From Acheta domesticus (Eukaryota; Arthropoda; Insecta; Orthoptera; Gryllidae), in assembly GCA_031308135.1 (NCBI GenBank), contig JAHLJT010000631.1, positions 223,209,654 to 223,273,653 on the forward strand: a DNA stretch of 64,000 bases, given 5' to 3'. Every line of letters starts with the position of its first letter. Positions within the stretch are counted from its first letter, which is position 1. The notes under the pieces were generated by a model that was not told the DNA's origin, ran no database searches, and saw only the letters and a list, made by a program, of their open reading frames with translations. Made by a program: the position numbers and the translations under genes. Below are positions 51,480-63,260 of this stretch, piece after piece.

Positions 51480-53400
51480 TCCTTAGGCTCAACTGTGGAT
51501 TTCCATTGGACTCTTCGTGTTTCTCGAGAACGAGATCGTAAATGCTCGAGGACTCTTTGTGATTCATGCCGTCGGCTTATCAGTACGGCTTATTTTATTG
51601 CATGTTGCTTTTAACTGAAACGGTACTCAACTGCTTGTGCGGTCCTTGTATAGTTGGTGATCCCATTGATTTTCAGATAGTTCGTGCACAAACGTTTGAT
51701 AAGAACTTTTTACTGAGAACATCCATGTGAGCTGTGGGGCGAGTACGTGAGGGAGCGTCTTAAAAGATTGGAAGTGCTAAGCAGAGCTGAGGATTAGAAT
51801 TGTAAACAGTATTTGCGATTCATGATTCATGTCGTTGTATTGCTTATTGTTTTTAACAGAAATGGTAGTCAGCCACTTGTGCACTAATTGTACAGATGTT
51901 GATTCCATTGATATTCAGTTAACTGATGAACGTCTGATTAAAACCAATCATTGAGAACATCCATGTGTGATATGAGGTGAGATGTGGGGGCGAATACATG
52001 AGGGAGCGGCTTTAGAGATGGGAAGTGCTAGGTTGAGCTGAGGTTTTAAATTGGACACATCGCTCGTGGAGTCTTCGTGATTCATGTCATCATTAGAGAC
52101 CGGTACAAATATGTAGTATAAAACGGCAAAATATGTACATAAATATGTAATGAAAATAGTACGAATATGTAATAAATATGTAAAATCCGATATAATATGT
52201 AATATTAAAATACACTAATTATAAAATACATTTACGTGATACGAAATTAGATTTATAAAAACTGCTCACTTCACATCATACAACTTTCTCGTCAGTAGTA
52301 AAAGCTTCATCTATTCTAATCAAGGACCGTAGGTTAGCAGCCATACAAATCGCAATAGAAGCCATCGCACAAACTGGTGAGATCTACGACCAGCAAACGT
52401 ACACTGTAGCATCTTCATCGAAGTGTTACACGTCAATGATCGCAAATTTTTCTCCGAAATCAAGGTTACACAACACGCGGTGTCAGTGATGCTTTGGACA
52501 TTAGATTTCCCCAATAATGTAGGGAAAATGCTGATATTTTTAAAAAAATACATCTTTTCATAAAAAAAATATGGAATTAAATAGAAGAAAATTGATAAAA
52601 TAAGATAATATATTGTGAAAACAGCCAAATATGTAAAATATGTAATATAGCACTAAATATGTAAAAATATGTAAAGAAAAAATTCGATATTGTGTTAGGA
52701 GGGCTATGATTCGCCAAGATTACAATTTTGAGATCGGTAAGTAGAAAGACAAAAAAATGTAATTACATAAAAATCCGGTCTCTAGTCATCATATTGCTTA
52801 TTCTTTTTAACGTAATAGTCGTCAGCCGCTTGTGCGGAAATTGTACAACGTTAATCCCACTGATGTTCATATAATTCATGTACTACAGTTTGATCAGAAC
52901 CTTTTACTATCAACATCGATATGAGCTGAGATGTAGGGCAGGCACGTGAAGGAGCGGCTTTGAGGATGAGAAATGCGAGGCTGAGCTGTGGAGTAAAATC
53001 GGATGATTAAAGTCCATACCTTGCGGATTCTCAGTGATTCATGAATTCATACTGCTAGTGATTTTTAACAAGAACAGTAGTCAGCAGCTTTTGCGGTAAT
53101 TGTATAAATGGTAATCACACTGATGTTCAGATAACTCTTGCACAAACGTTTAATTAGAACCTTTTACTATGAATATCGATGTGAGATGAGGTGATGTGGG
53201 GGCGACCAAGTGAGGAAATTCTGGGCTGAGCTGAGGATTAAAATTGGACACGCTGCTTGCGGACTCATCATCATTCATATCGTCATATTGCTCATTATTT
53301 TTAACAGAAATGGTAGTCAGCCGCTTGTGCGATAATTGTACAGATGTTGATCCAACGGATGTTCACATAATTCATGTTCAAAAGTTTGATTAGGACCTTT
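51480..53400. repeat. Five diverged ~250-bp tandem units
   Basis: The anchor GTCAGCCGCTTGTGCG and variants occur near 51626, 51868, 52821, 53080 and 53316. After removing the 699 bp added by the hAT insertion and its duplicated target, the spacings are about 242, 254, 259 and 236 bp. Each unit also carries a GATTCATGTCRTCATATTGC block, ATTTTTAACAGAAAYGGTAG, GTTGATCCCATTGATRTTCA and a GAGCTGAGGATTAAAATTGG block. No coding frame is conserved. Confidence 0.85.
52094..52784. mobile_element. hAT-type element with perfect 8-bp duplication and ATATGTAA repeats
   Basis: A 691-bp insertion with inverted ends TAGAGACCGG, flanked by exact GTCATCAT copies (52086-52093 and 52785-52792). Other tandem units show the uninterrupted target. 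Within about 120 bp of each end the motif AATATGTAA recurs many times, as expected of subterminal transposase-binding repeats in hAT elements. The interior has no transposase, so it is non-autonomous. Confidence 0.9.
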
Positions 53401-54126
53401 ACTGACAACACTGAATACGCAAAAATAAGGATTCAATTTATATCGACGACGTAATGTAACACAAAAAGGTGTTTTTCTTTCGGTTGAAACAATAAAACAG
53501 TCTAATTCATGCTATGGGATTGGTTATGCTCTCTGATCACATTATTTGGTATGCAAAAAGAGTTATATCTTAGATTAAATAGCTTAGATATACAAAAGAA
53601 AGGCTTTGCAAGGCAGAGCGTTACAGCTTCAGTTTACCATCACTTTTGTGCATCATCTTATACGCAGAAAATCGAAGTTGCAGTAGATTGCTGTACTCTA
53701 GGCCATGCAAAAAACTCCACATTGTTAGCACATGATGTCGATTGGTACATTAATAGCTTGGTTTCTTTAAAAAATGATAACACTAGTCAACACTGATTTT
53801 GGTACAGACGAAATGCATGGTAAGTTTCTTAATGCACCAGTAGGAAACGTGAAATGTGAAATCAAAATGAATCTATCACGTCAGGATTACAAGTTATGGA
53901 CAAAAAACCATTTTAAGAGCGTAAATGAATACCCATTTAAGGTTTATTGCACTATGTGTTTGAAGTCAATGAACGTAGTAAAATACAAAACTATTATTGA
54001 GGAATGTGTAAATTACTTCTATATTGGACTTACTAAATGTTCCTTTTATGTTATTTCTCCATTTATTGTTATTTTTTTGTTTACAGTACAGTGACAAGTG
54101 TTGGAGTTCGTTTCACCTTGGCAACC

Positions 54127-55827
54127 ATGAAGAAATCAACACGTGGGTGTATTAATCATCCCGATACATTTTGTTATATCTGTGGTGAATTTACGACAAG
54201 AAAACAACGACGACCGATTTCTAAACGTCTCAAGATATCGTATGGGATGTATTTCAAATGTCAACTGGGAGATCAGGATACGAAGTGGGCACCGCACATA
54301 ACTTGCACAAGGTGCAATTCTAAACTGACCCAATGGTTGAATGGTAAGAACGAGCACTTACCTTTTGCAATACCCATGGTCTGGCGTGAGCCAAAGAACC
54401 ATGTAGACGATTGCTACTTCTGTTTGACGAACGTTAACGGATTTTCGTCAAAGAATAAGAAACATATAGAGTACCCCAATGTACCGTCAGCAATACGGCC
54501 CATACCCCATGCACAAGACTTACCAGTTCCCACACCTCCATCTACATGGGAAGAAATACCTGATGATGGCTCAATGTCGACAAACTCTGAAAGTGCACAA
54601 TTTCAGTCCAGTGGGGAAGAACACAATCTAGAAGAAGGCCCACATTTAATAAAACAGGCAGAATTAAATGACTTAGTACGCGATTTATTCTTATCCAAGG
54701 AGCAATCAGAACTTTTAGCGTCACGTCTAAAGGAATGGAATGTTCTTAATGAAGAAACGAAGGTTACCTATTTCCGAGGGCGCAATAAAGATTTGATGAC
54801 TTATTACAGTTCAGTGGAGAGCATTTGTGCTTGTGTAGACGTATCAGGTTTAATGAAGGCACTAGACATACAATATCTTGACGAGGAATGGCGTTTGTTT
54901 GTCGATGCCTCAAAAAGAAGCCTTAAAGCTGTGCTGTTACATAATGGTAACAAGTTGCCATCTGTACCTGTGGGTTATTCTGTGTCAATGAAAGAATCTT
55001 ATGAAAATTTGTCAAAGATATTGCAAGCAATAAAGTATAAGAAACACAATTGGAAAATATGTGGTGATTTGAAAGTCATTGGTTTATTGCTTGGTCTTCA
55101 GAGTGGCTTCACAAAATATTGTTGTTTCCTTTGTCTCTGGGACAGTCGAGCAACAGACAGACATTATACTGTTGAGCACTGGCCACAACGAGAGGAATTT
55201 ACTCCTGGGCGAGACAACGTGAAACATATTCCACTGGTGGATCCTCAAAATGTTTTTCTTCCTCCGCTACATATTAAGTTAGGTCTCATGAAGAACTTGG
55301 TTAAGGGAATGGACAAAAGTGGTGATGGATTCAAGTATTTACATTCAGTGTTTCCACAAATTAGTGATGCGAAATTAAAAGAAGGCATTTTTATAGGGCC
55401 ACAGATCAAAAGGTTAATGGATGACAGAGATTTTGAAGCAAAGTTAAATCCGCTAGAGCTTCCAGCCTGGCGTTCGTTCAAGGATGTTGTCCACGGTTTC
55501 CTAGGGAATACTAGAGCAGAAAACAGTGACGTACTGAAAGGAACACTTTTGAAGAACTATAAAAACCTTGGATGTAGAATGTCCTTAAAAATGCACTTTC
55601 TCCACAGCCATTTGGATTTTTTCCCTCCCAACCTTGGGGAAGTAAGCGATGAACACGGGGAAAGGTTCCACCAGGATATACTGCAGATAGAAAATCGCTA
55701 TAAAGGCAGATGGAATCCCTCAATGTTGAGTGACTATTGTTGGTTTTTAAAGCGGGAAACATGTGCATCCCACAGCAGGAAGTGCTCATTAAAGAAATTT
55801 AAACCTGTTCCATTATCCACTCAATAA
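54127..55827 (+). CDS. Intact 566-residue Cys/His-rich protein; transposase-like layout
   Basis: Start ATG at 54127 is chosen because upstream in-frame sequence is T-rich with a TTTGTTTACAG acceptor-like end at 54086; the true N-terminus could lie in an upstream exon. N-terminal half: C8, CYIC (16-19), CTRC (60-63) and CYFC (96-99), a likely zinc-binding module, then a Pro-rich linker and an acidic Ser-rich segment (139-170). C-terminal half: EEWRLFVDASKRSLKAVLLH (Asp260), KICGDLKV (Asp314), KYCCFLCLWDSR (332-341), PLHIKLGLMKN (382), HFLHSHLDFF (490-499) and DEHGERFHQD (Glu512). I recognise the sequence type as a recurrent multi-copy uncharacterised invertebrate family, without known function. 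The order Asp...GDLKV...CxxC...His...Glu resembles DDE/RNase-H-fold transposases such as CACTA/Tnp2; this is inference. AATAAA follows at 55823-55828 and 56069-56074. No terminal inverted repeats found. Confidence 0.88.
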   Translation: MKKSTRGCINHPDTFCYICGEFTTRKQRRPISKRLKISYGMYFKCQLGDQDTKWAPHITCTRCNSKLTQWLNGKNEHLPFAIPMVWREPKNHVDDCYFCLTNVNGFSSKNKKHIEYPNVPSAIRPIPHAQDLPVPTPPSTWEEIPDDGSMSTNSESAQFQSSGEEHNLEEGPHLIKQAELNDLVRDLFLSKEQSELLASRLKEWNVLNEETKVTYFRGRNKDLMTYYSSVESICACVDVSGLMKALDIQYLDEEWRLFVDASKRSLKAVLLHNGNKLPSVPVGYSVSMKESYENLSKILQAIKYKKHNWKICGDLKVIGLLLGLQSGFTKYCCFLCLWDSRATDRHYTVEHWPQREEFTPGRDNVKHIPLVDPQNVFLPPLHIKLGLMKNLVKGMDKSGDGFKYLHSVFPQISDAKLKEGIFIGPQIKRLMDDRDFEAKLNPLELPAWRSFKDVVHGFLGNTRAENSDVLKGTLLKNYKNLGCRMSLKMHFLHSHLDFFPPNLGEVSDEHGERFHQDILQIENRYKGRWNPSMLSDYCWFLKRETCASHSRKCSLKKFKPVPLSTQ

Positions 55828-56930
55828 ACATTATTGTCTCATTGTATAAATGCAAAATGGAAGGAAATATGTGCTAATATATTTAACATAAGGTATAAAT
55901 GTGTTAAACAACTGTTTTTTCGGTTTTCAGTATCATCCTTAATTATTCGTCTGTATTTTTATTTTCATTCAATATTCTTAATGCAAATAACTTTAAAATG
56001 TTGTAACTCTGAAATGGAGGGTGATGAGGCAAATCTATTTGCATGTTTGGATTCAGCATGTACGAAATAATAAAGATCACCAAGTTTTCTTTCTGTACCT
56101 TACAAAAGAAATTTTTTTGTTGATTGGTGTAATGGTTCAAGGAAACGAAAAGAGAAGCAGAGTTAAGTTAAAACTGATTTGAGATCTCGAAAAAAACTCG
56201 AAATCTCGAAACAATCTCGAAAAAAACCGATCTCTTCACTCCCTGTCAATTCAATATTGTTTAAATATGCGGAAGACGTATTAAATATTTATGTGTGCCA
56301 TTAGACCACAAAACTTCAAATGGTATATTTTTGTAGCACTTATGACTCTAAATGGGACGCCGAAAACCTTCAGTGGTTAAAAATATTTAGTGTTTGAGGG
56401 CATGTTTATTCAGAAGCCGCACCTTCTGTGTGGGATAAGGAGTACGGAAAATTTGCCTACAATGCTCGTTACCAACACCCAAGGCGTGTTTACGAATGTG
56501 AATCAAGGCCAATGGACTCTGTTCCCATCCGCCTCTAGAAGCCCCGAAGACAGAACCTTATTACTTCAATAGAAAAGTAAATCGCACCATGTAATCAGTA
56601 CAACACAATTTCGATCAATATTTATTTGTATTTATTTGTCAGACTTGGCTTACGCATAAAAACTAAGATGTTTGGCAATTATAGAAACATGTTTATACAA
56701 CAAGAAGAGAGTATATTCTAGGAATAGAGTTGGTCACTTAATTAAAATCCTAGCTTGTGATATCCTAATTCAGTGACCAACGCCTGTTCACTACTCCTAG
56801 AATTAATAGTGCGCTCGTGAATATAAAAAGATTGAATAGTGAAACTTATCAAAAGAGTTGTGTTGAAAAAATACTTTTTCATATGAAGTTTTTGAAAAAT
56901 TAAAAGAATGCTTCAAAATGACGTATATGA
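55828..56930. other. 3' flank of the 54 kb gene
   Basis: Contains the AATAAA at 56069-56074 and a short cluster of TCTCGAAA-type repeats at about 56180-56230. No other feature. Confidence 0.4.
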
Positions 56931-57725
56931 GGTGTAATTTCAGTGAATTTATTACAGAAAGTATTCAGAAAATATAGTTTCTGCATTTCTGAAAATGCGC
57001 AATATTCAGCTCATTTTCACTGAAAACTAATAGTCACTTCTTGTAGTTTATATACTTCTTATAGTTTGTCGAAAACCCATTTCGAGAAACTATAAGAAAT
57101 CATTTGAAGTCTTGTACACAAATAATGTTTAAGGAACATCCGTAGTGTAAATATTCACGACGTGATTGATATGTGAGATAATTACAATTTTGTAATTCAA
57201 TAATGTTTACAAATGACCGATAATGTAAATATTAACGGCGTGAGAGATATGTCAATATATTACATTTGTGTAATTTTTGAAAAATATACAGAATACATCA
57301 AGTGATGTTTATGTAATGTTATTCAGCGCAAGTAGTGCTATCCGCACAAAACATTTAGCGAAAAAAATCACGCTATTCTTGAGAAAAGCAAATTTTTCTA
57401 ATTTTTAATCTTGCCCGTATTTCACACAAAATTACGCGGGAAAATATTCATTTTTTGAAAAAATGTTTATGATCTTATTGAAAGATTTAATTTTGAATAA
57501 TTATTTTATTCAGTGAAATCTTTCTTCTATATTGTAGTTGTAGGAAGTCACCGAAAAAAATTTGATTTTTTGCAATTTTCGAAAACATATTTCATCAAAC
57601 CTGTGACCTGCGCCATTTTTAAGTACTCTTTTCATTATCCGAGGACAAAGTTGTATCAAAAAATTCGAACCCATGTTTGAGAAAATCGAAAATGACCTTG
57701 CGGGTTCATGTGATCAAATTGCTTC
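56930..57725 (+). repeat. Dispersed family D, long copy
   Basis: Blocks GTAAATATTAACGGCGTGAG, TGTTATTCAGCGCAAG, GTAGTTGTAGGAAGTCACCG, TTTTTGCAATTTTCGAAAA, GACCTGCGCCATTTTTAAG, CTCTTTTCATTATCCGAGG and GGGTTCATGTGATCAAAT occur in order. It links the 5' blocks (also at 60500-60960 and 62830-63140) to the 3' blocks (23290-23660), showing that they belong to one family. Confidence 0.7.
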
Positions 57726-59820
57726 ACAATAATGGAATTATTACCAAGTATGATTGATAATTATTACCAAGTACCAATTGAGAAGTTGCCATTCTGATGA
57801 TACAACGAAAATTGATAAAAAAATACAATGCTAAGCCTACAATATATTACATGACAAGAGACAATTAGTGTGTTACAGCTTGCGTTGTTAGAATATCCTG
57901 CAACAAGATAATTTTCTTCAATTAATTATATTGAATAACACCTTACCAAACTTGATTAAAACGGTGAAAAGAACATAATAAAACGCATGTGCTCGTGATA
58001 CGAGCGATGACTGCAAATTAACATAACTGCTGAATCAGTGAGCAATCCACATCCGTCTGCTTGTCTAGCAGGGAGAAACCATCTCCGATAAATCAAAGGG
58101 AAAAGTGCTTAATACAAATGGCATGTCGAAGGATGGATGTCCGTCTTCTTCAACTACTCCGACCAAAGTACTAGCTGCCCTCGAGAAAGTAAAAATGATG
58201 AAACAGTTAATAACAATAGTATGAGAAGTAATGTAGTCTGCAAATAGTCTCTTATCACATGATTTGTTTTAAAAAGAGCCTTTGAGGAAGAATTTAATAC
58301 AATTAATTAATATTGTGTTAACGTTGTATGTACCCGTGAAGCAACAACAACTGGCATTTAAACAAAATCCACGTTGTAAATTTTCTACAATCTTTTAGTT
58401 ACACTGTCAGACTATGATAGACATGATAATTATGCAGACAAATTAATGAGCATGTATGCTGGATCTCGCACCCGGGAAAAAGTGGCCTGTCTGCTTATGT
58501 AGGCTGTATGAGGCCCGCGAAGAATAAGTAAATTAAATAGGTTGCAAGACAGATACGTTTGATATAAGTGTTCTATGAATTAAAAGGGATTGAGAATGTA
58601 AACATTTTTCAAGAAAAAATATATAAATCTTATTATAATTTAACATATGTTAGCATTCCAACTTCAAGTAATTTTTTTATTAATTTATGACCTTGAAATG
58701 GTCAAGTAGGATTGTGTCCCTCCTTGACTGAAAATGCAATTAATGTTTATAACATAAGAGAAATGCTAGGAATGTATCAATAAATAGGAAGGAATGCAAT
58801 TGACATTAAATAGGTGATATAAGAAGTGGTAATCACATCATTATGTGATCACAACATCATTATATGATCAGTAATAGCACAAACCATGAACCGGAAGGTT
58901 CTTAAGAACCTAAATGGCAATAAGTACTACAATAAATCAGGCACTGACACTGTCAGTAAATAAATGACCATCACAGCAGTAGACAGATGAATGAAGCACA
59001 ATCGTTTTGCTATAAAGTAAGGTGCATGACATGCTGTAAAATATATCGGAAAACAGTGCTCGTATGTAGAAAATGCCTGAATGGTCATAAATGCATGTTG
59101 AAATAAATGTGGTTAATAAATCATGTAATATTCAAATACAAATGTGTACAATTAATTGAAAAAAAAAGTGTTCGTGTTGAACATGATATGACAAATTGCA
59201 TTGAAATACAAAACTCATATGCAAATTATAAGTCCTCAGTCACCCAATACAAAACTACAATACAATTCAATTGAAAAAGAATAAATAAGATATTATGAAA
59301 CATATAGATGGTTACTCTGAGTATACAAGGTGCTAAATGTCATAATAAGCCTTGTTCGGGTGCATAAGGTATGCAAATCTGAAAACAATTCAGAGATTAA
59401 ACAATACATTGAAAACAGGAATCTACCACGAAAGCGGTTTTAATTAGTGACGCACTAAAACATGGACACAGTATCTTACAAATTTGAAATGCTCAAATTA
59501 TGCAATAAGCAATTGTAACTATTATTAAGTGACTCAGACTTACTTAAACCACAAAGTATCCAGTTTAAGTACAAGGGTGCACAAGTGGAAATTATTGTGA
59601 AAAAATACTTAACTCAAACAATGATGTTTAAACACATACAATGACAGAATATTGAAGTGAACGCACGAGATAAACGGTTACGTACACAGTGCGAATGCAA
59701 TTCTTCTTGTGCATGGAGCAAATGTTTACACAGGGAACATAAATATCTTACCATAAGATAAACTCAATCATTTATGAAATAATCACAGTTTCCTGCTTCA
59801 GAAGAGTGCACATACCAGTG
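57726..59820. other. Very AT-rich gene-free stretch
   Basis: No gene, long repeat or recognisable element seen over about 2 kb. Confidence 0.45.
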
Positions 59821-60479
59821 ATGTCAAGGTGGTCTACTGGTGGTTGTGGCACGCATCGTGGCACCGTAGCATGCCATGAGCTTCTCTGCGCAACTAGTAT
59901 CGGGAAAGGGAACTATTACAAGTACTAGTAACCTCGCTGTTTTGCAATAGGCATGGCGTTGTCTCTGGTGGCGTGGTGATGAACTGCGTGGAGGAGCGAT
60001 TTCGTCGTGGCACAAGTACCACGGACTCCTGCTCGTGGCATCGATCTTGACAACACTGGTGTATACTGAAACACACAGTATATGGAACAAATCAATAACA
60101 CAAATGACAAGGTAATAAATCTAAAATTATTGATACAAGTAGTAAAATCATTCGAATCAAATATAACAAAATTTCATTTTATCACAGTAACAACTAGTGG
60201 TGCTACAGTACGGCACAGACTTTCCGTACTAAAGTTTTCTAATTTCCTTAGTGTGGACTAGCTTTACGTGCCTCCCTCCTTCCTCTTGCCAGCTGCCATC
60301 TAACGCCACCCAAAGTACATTTTTGAAACATTTCTCAATTTTTTCGCTTTCCTTATAGTTGAACTGAAATATTACTTTAGGAATATTAAAGAGGAGTAAA
60401 GCCTCGTCCTCAATAGAAATTTTCATTGAAATATTTGCAATAGTTTTTAAGAAAATGGCGTAACGTACTATAAATGCGA

Positions 60480-61250
60480 AATTTGAAGCTGTTTTCACAT
60501 AAACATTTTGAATTTTTTGAAAAACTTCAAGTCATTTGAAGCTATTAACTCACAAATCTAATAGTGTTTACAAATTGCTGAAAATGCATAAATTGCATAA
60601 AAATTACAATTGTTTAATTTTGAAAATACAAAAACTTACAGCAAAATGAACGTTATGTAATATTAAAAAGTGCAGTTAGTACTATCAGTTAGAAAGTTTG
60701 AAGAAAAAAGTTGAAGCTATTTTTGAGAAACTGGCGTTTGAGCTATTCTGAAAAATGTGGAAGTTTGGGTTCATTTCACAGAAAACAATTGAGTTTTCGA
60801 GAAACTTTATCTGATATTCTTTAAAGCACATATACTCATAAAAATAAAAATGTGAACAAATTACCGCTAAAGTAAATATTAACGATGTGAGAAACAAGTC
60901 AAAAATATTACATTTTTGTAATTATTGAAAAAGCGTAGACCAATATAGCGATTATGTCATTTTATAGGATATATTTAGCACTACCCTACCAAAAGTTTAA
61001 GAAAAAGATTGGAGCCGTTTTTGAGAAAATCTCGTTTATGTTATTTTTTAAGAATGCACATATTGCACACAGTATTGCACGAAAACTACTAAACTTAAAA
61101 AAAAACTTGACATAAATGAAAGAAATAACTAAGCAGAAAAAAATTTACTTTAAGGAAAAATCACTATCTTCAATATTGTAGTTGTAGGAAAACGCCGGAA
61201 AAATTCAAACTTTTGAAATTTTCGAAAATTCTCCCCCATATTTATCAAAG
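60480..61250 (+). repeat. Dispersed family D, long copy
   Basis: Contains GTAAATATTAACGATGTGAG, a TTGTAGTTGTAGGAAAACGC block and TTTTGAAATTTTCGAAAA in the family order. The 3' end is less similar. Confidence 0.6.
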
Positions 61251-61609
61251 GAAAATTAATTTGGTGCTAGTTCCAGTTTTGCAAACTCTCCATATTTTCA
61301 AAAATTTCAAAAAAATTATTATTTCAAAACTACAAAATAGAAGATAAAAGGTTTAGCCTTAAACTCTATTCTAAAAAATCAGCACTTAAGAAAAGGTTGG
61401 GTACAATGTTTTGAGAAAACGAGTAGTTTTTCCGTAATTTTTTGATAATAACATAATTTGAGTTTCTTTGAAATTAACGCAAATTATAAAAATTAACATT
61501 TTCTCAAAAAACTGGTCTAAATATTTCCCACGAACAAAACAAGTGATCCTAAAATAATACAAAAGGCCTCGTTTTTTTTCATCTCTCTGAATTCTTGCAT
61601 GTTGGAAAT

Positions 61610-61800
61610 ATTGGGTTGTGACAATTGAATTTTTTAAACGTCTGTCCGAGTTCGAGTGTCAGATGCGTTTTAATGGCGTAGAGGTTACGCGCCTGAAATT
61701 AGAAATATTGGGTTGAGACAATTACAGTTTTAAGCGTCAGGCCAAGTTCGAAAGTCAGATGCGTTTCAATGGCGTAGAGGTAATGCGCACGACGAATTAA
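61610..61800 (+). repeat. Tandem duplication of ~105 bp
   Basis: ATATTGGGTTGTGACAATTG...CAGATGCGTTTTAATGGCGT is followed directly by a second copy starting ATATTGGGTTGAGACAATTA and containing CAGATGCGTTTCAATGGCGT. Confidence 0.8.
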
Positions 61801-62309
61801 CTTCGAGGACCTGAGTTCAAGTTTTTGGGCGAAAAAAAACTTTTGCTGTTTGAAAAAAAAATTTGTAGGTTCTTGTAATAGTATAGTATTGCCTAGCAGT
61901 TACAAATTATGAGAGGAAGTGTATGCTGTTGTAGCACAACTACTTTGATTAAACATGGACTTCGGATAGCGGAATGGACGCTTAAAATAGCAGATTTTTC
62001 ATTATCGTTGCAATCTTTGAATTTTCGAAAATTGCAAAAGTGCAATCCAGTCACTTTGGTCGCAATGACGCGGCCTGCACCTTCCCCAATGCGTTGCATT
62101 TGAACGCTTGCAACGGAGTCCACCTATGCGCTGCCGGAAGATTACCTCACCAGAGAAGTCCTCAGAATCGGCGTCAGCTCATCACTTGCTCGTTTTATTC
62201 GCACGCACCAGAGGCCCGTCTCACTTTGTGCAACATTAGTAGGAGATCACTCAGCAGTTTCCCTCTCTACAATGTGACATCAGATGTGCACCGAGTTATG
62301 AATTTTCGC

Positions 62310-62715
62310 CCATGTGGACACACGGGATTGGTGGAATAATGATGGACGTCACAAGCAAAGACGCTTTTCAAGGTCCGACCTTCGACATCCTAAAAAATGT
62401 ATGATGACAATAGTTTCTTATGAACGCTTCGATATTCTGATAATCGTCTTTATGAATTTAAGGTTGATGAATTCTCCATTGTTCCGACTGTCATTTCAAA
62501 TCACGCCACTGTCTTGTGGAAACACGGGGTGGGTGGAATAATGCTGGATCTCAGAAACAAAGACGCTTACCAAGCTCTAACCTTTAGCATCCTAAAAATG
62601 TAAGATCACAAAAGTTTCTTTTGAACGCTTCGATATGCTGATAATCGACTTTATGAAATAAAGTTTGATGAATGTCCATTGTCCCCATTGTGATTTCAAA
62701 TCACGCCACTCTCTT
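62310..62715 (+). repeat. Tandem duplication of ~202 bp
   Basis: Two adjacent units share GGTGGAATAATGMTGGAYSTC, GAACGCTTCGATATKCTGAT and TTTCAAATCACGCCACTSTC. The copies differ by about one base in seven. Confidence 0.85.
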
Positions 62716-62829
62716 AAAATAGAATGATTAATGACAAAGTGATTTGAGTAAACGAAAAGTCGAAATGAAGTATGGCTTTAAAAATATAGTAAAGAGTTAA
62801 ACATTTTTATTTCCAAATACTCATTCAAA

Positions 62830-63260
62830 ATATTGAGCAATTTTGACCAAATATCATTAGGAGCCCTTTACAAAATGCGCAATTTTCAGCTGATACACAC
62901 TAGAAAACTTCTGAGATTTCGAGAAACTTCATCAAACAGCATTTTAAAGACTGACACTCACAAACGCCATATTTTTTTAAAATACGCGTCTCATGTAAAT
63001 ATAGACGACGTGAGAGATTTTCAAAAACATTCATTAGTGTAATGTTTGAAAAATCGAAAAGGTACATCTAAACGGTATTTATGAGACGTTATTCAGTGAA
63101 TTTATCTCTACACGAAATACAAACGTTTCAAAGAAACTAGTGATGCTACACCAGCATATACTTTCTCGTACAGTTTCTAAATTTACAACTTTCGAAACTT
63201 AATTGAGCTCAACGAAAATGAGACCTGCGCCATTCTTTAAGGCGTCCTTGTTCTATCTGT
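62830..63260 (+). repeat. Dispersed family D copy
   Basis: Blocks GTAAATATAGACGACGTGAG, GAGACGTTATTCAGTGAAT, and AATGAGACCTGCGCCATTC with TTTAAGGCGTCC occur in family order. Confidence 0.65.

Noticed and set aside
53509..54094. Two frames (95 and 106 codons) upstream of the 54 kb gene
   Set aside because: No family resemblance to the gene and no clear splice donors; kept only as a possible 5' region.
54037..54126. Start of the 54 kb ORF at the first in-frame codon
   Set aside because: These 30 codons are a T-rich, intron-like stretch with an acceptor-like end; the ATG at 54127 directly precedes the conserved part.
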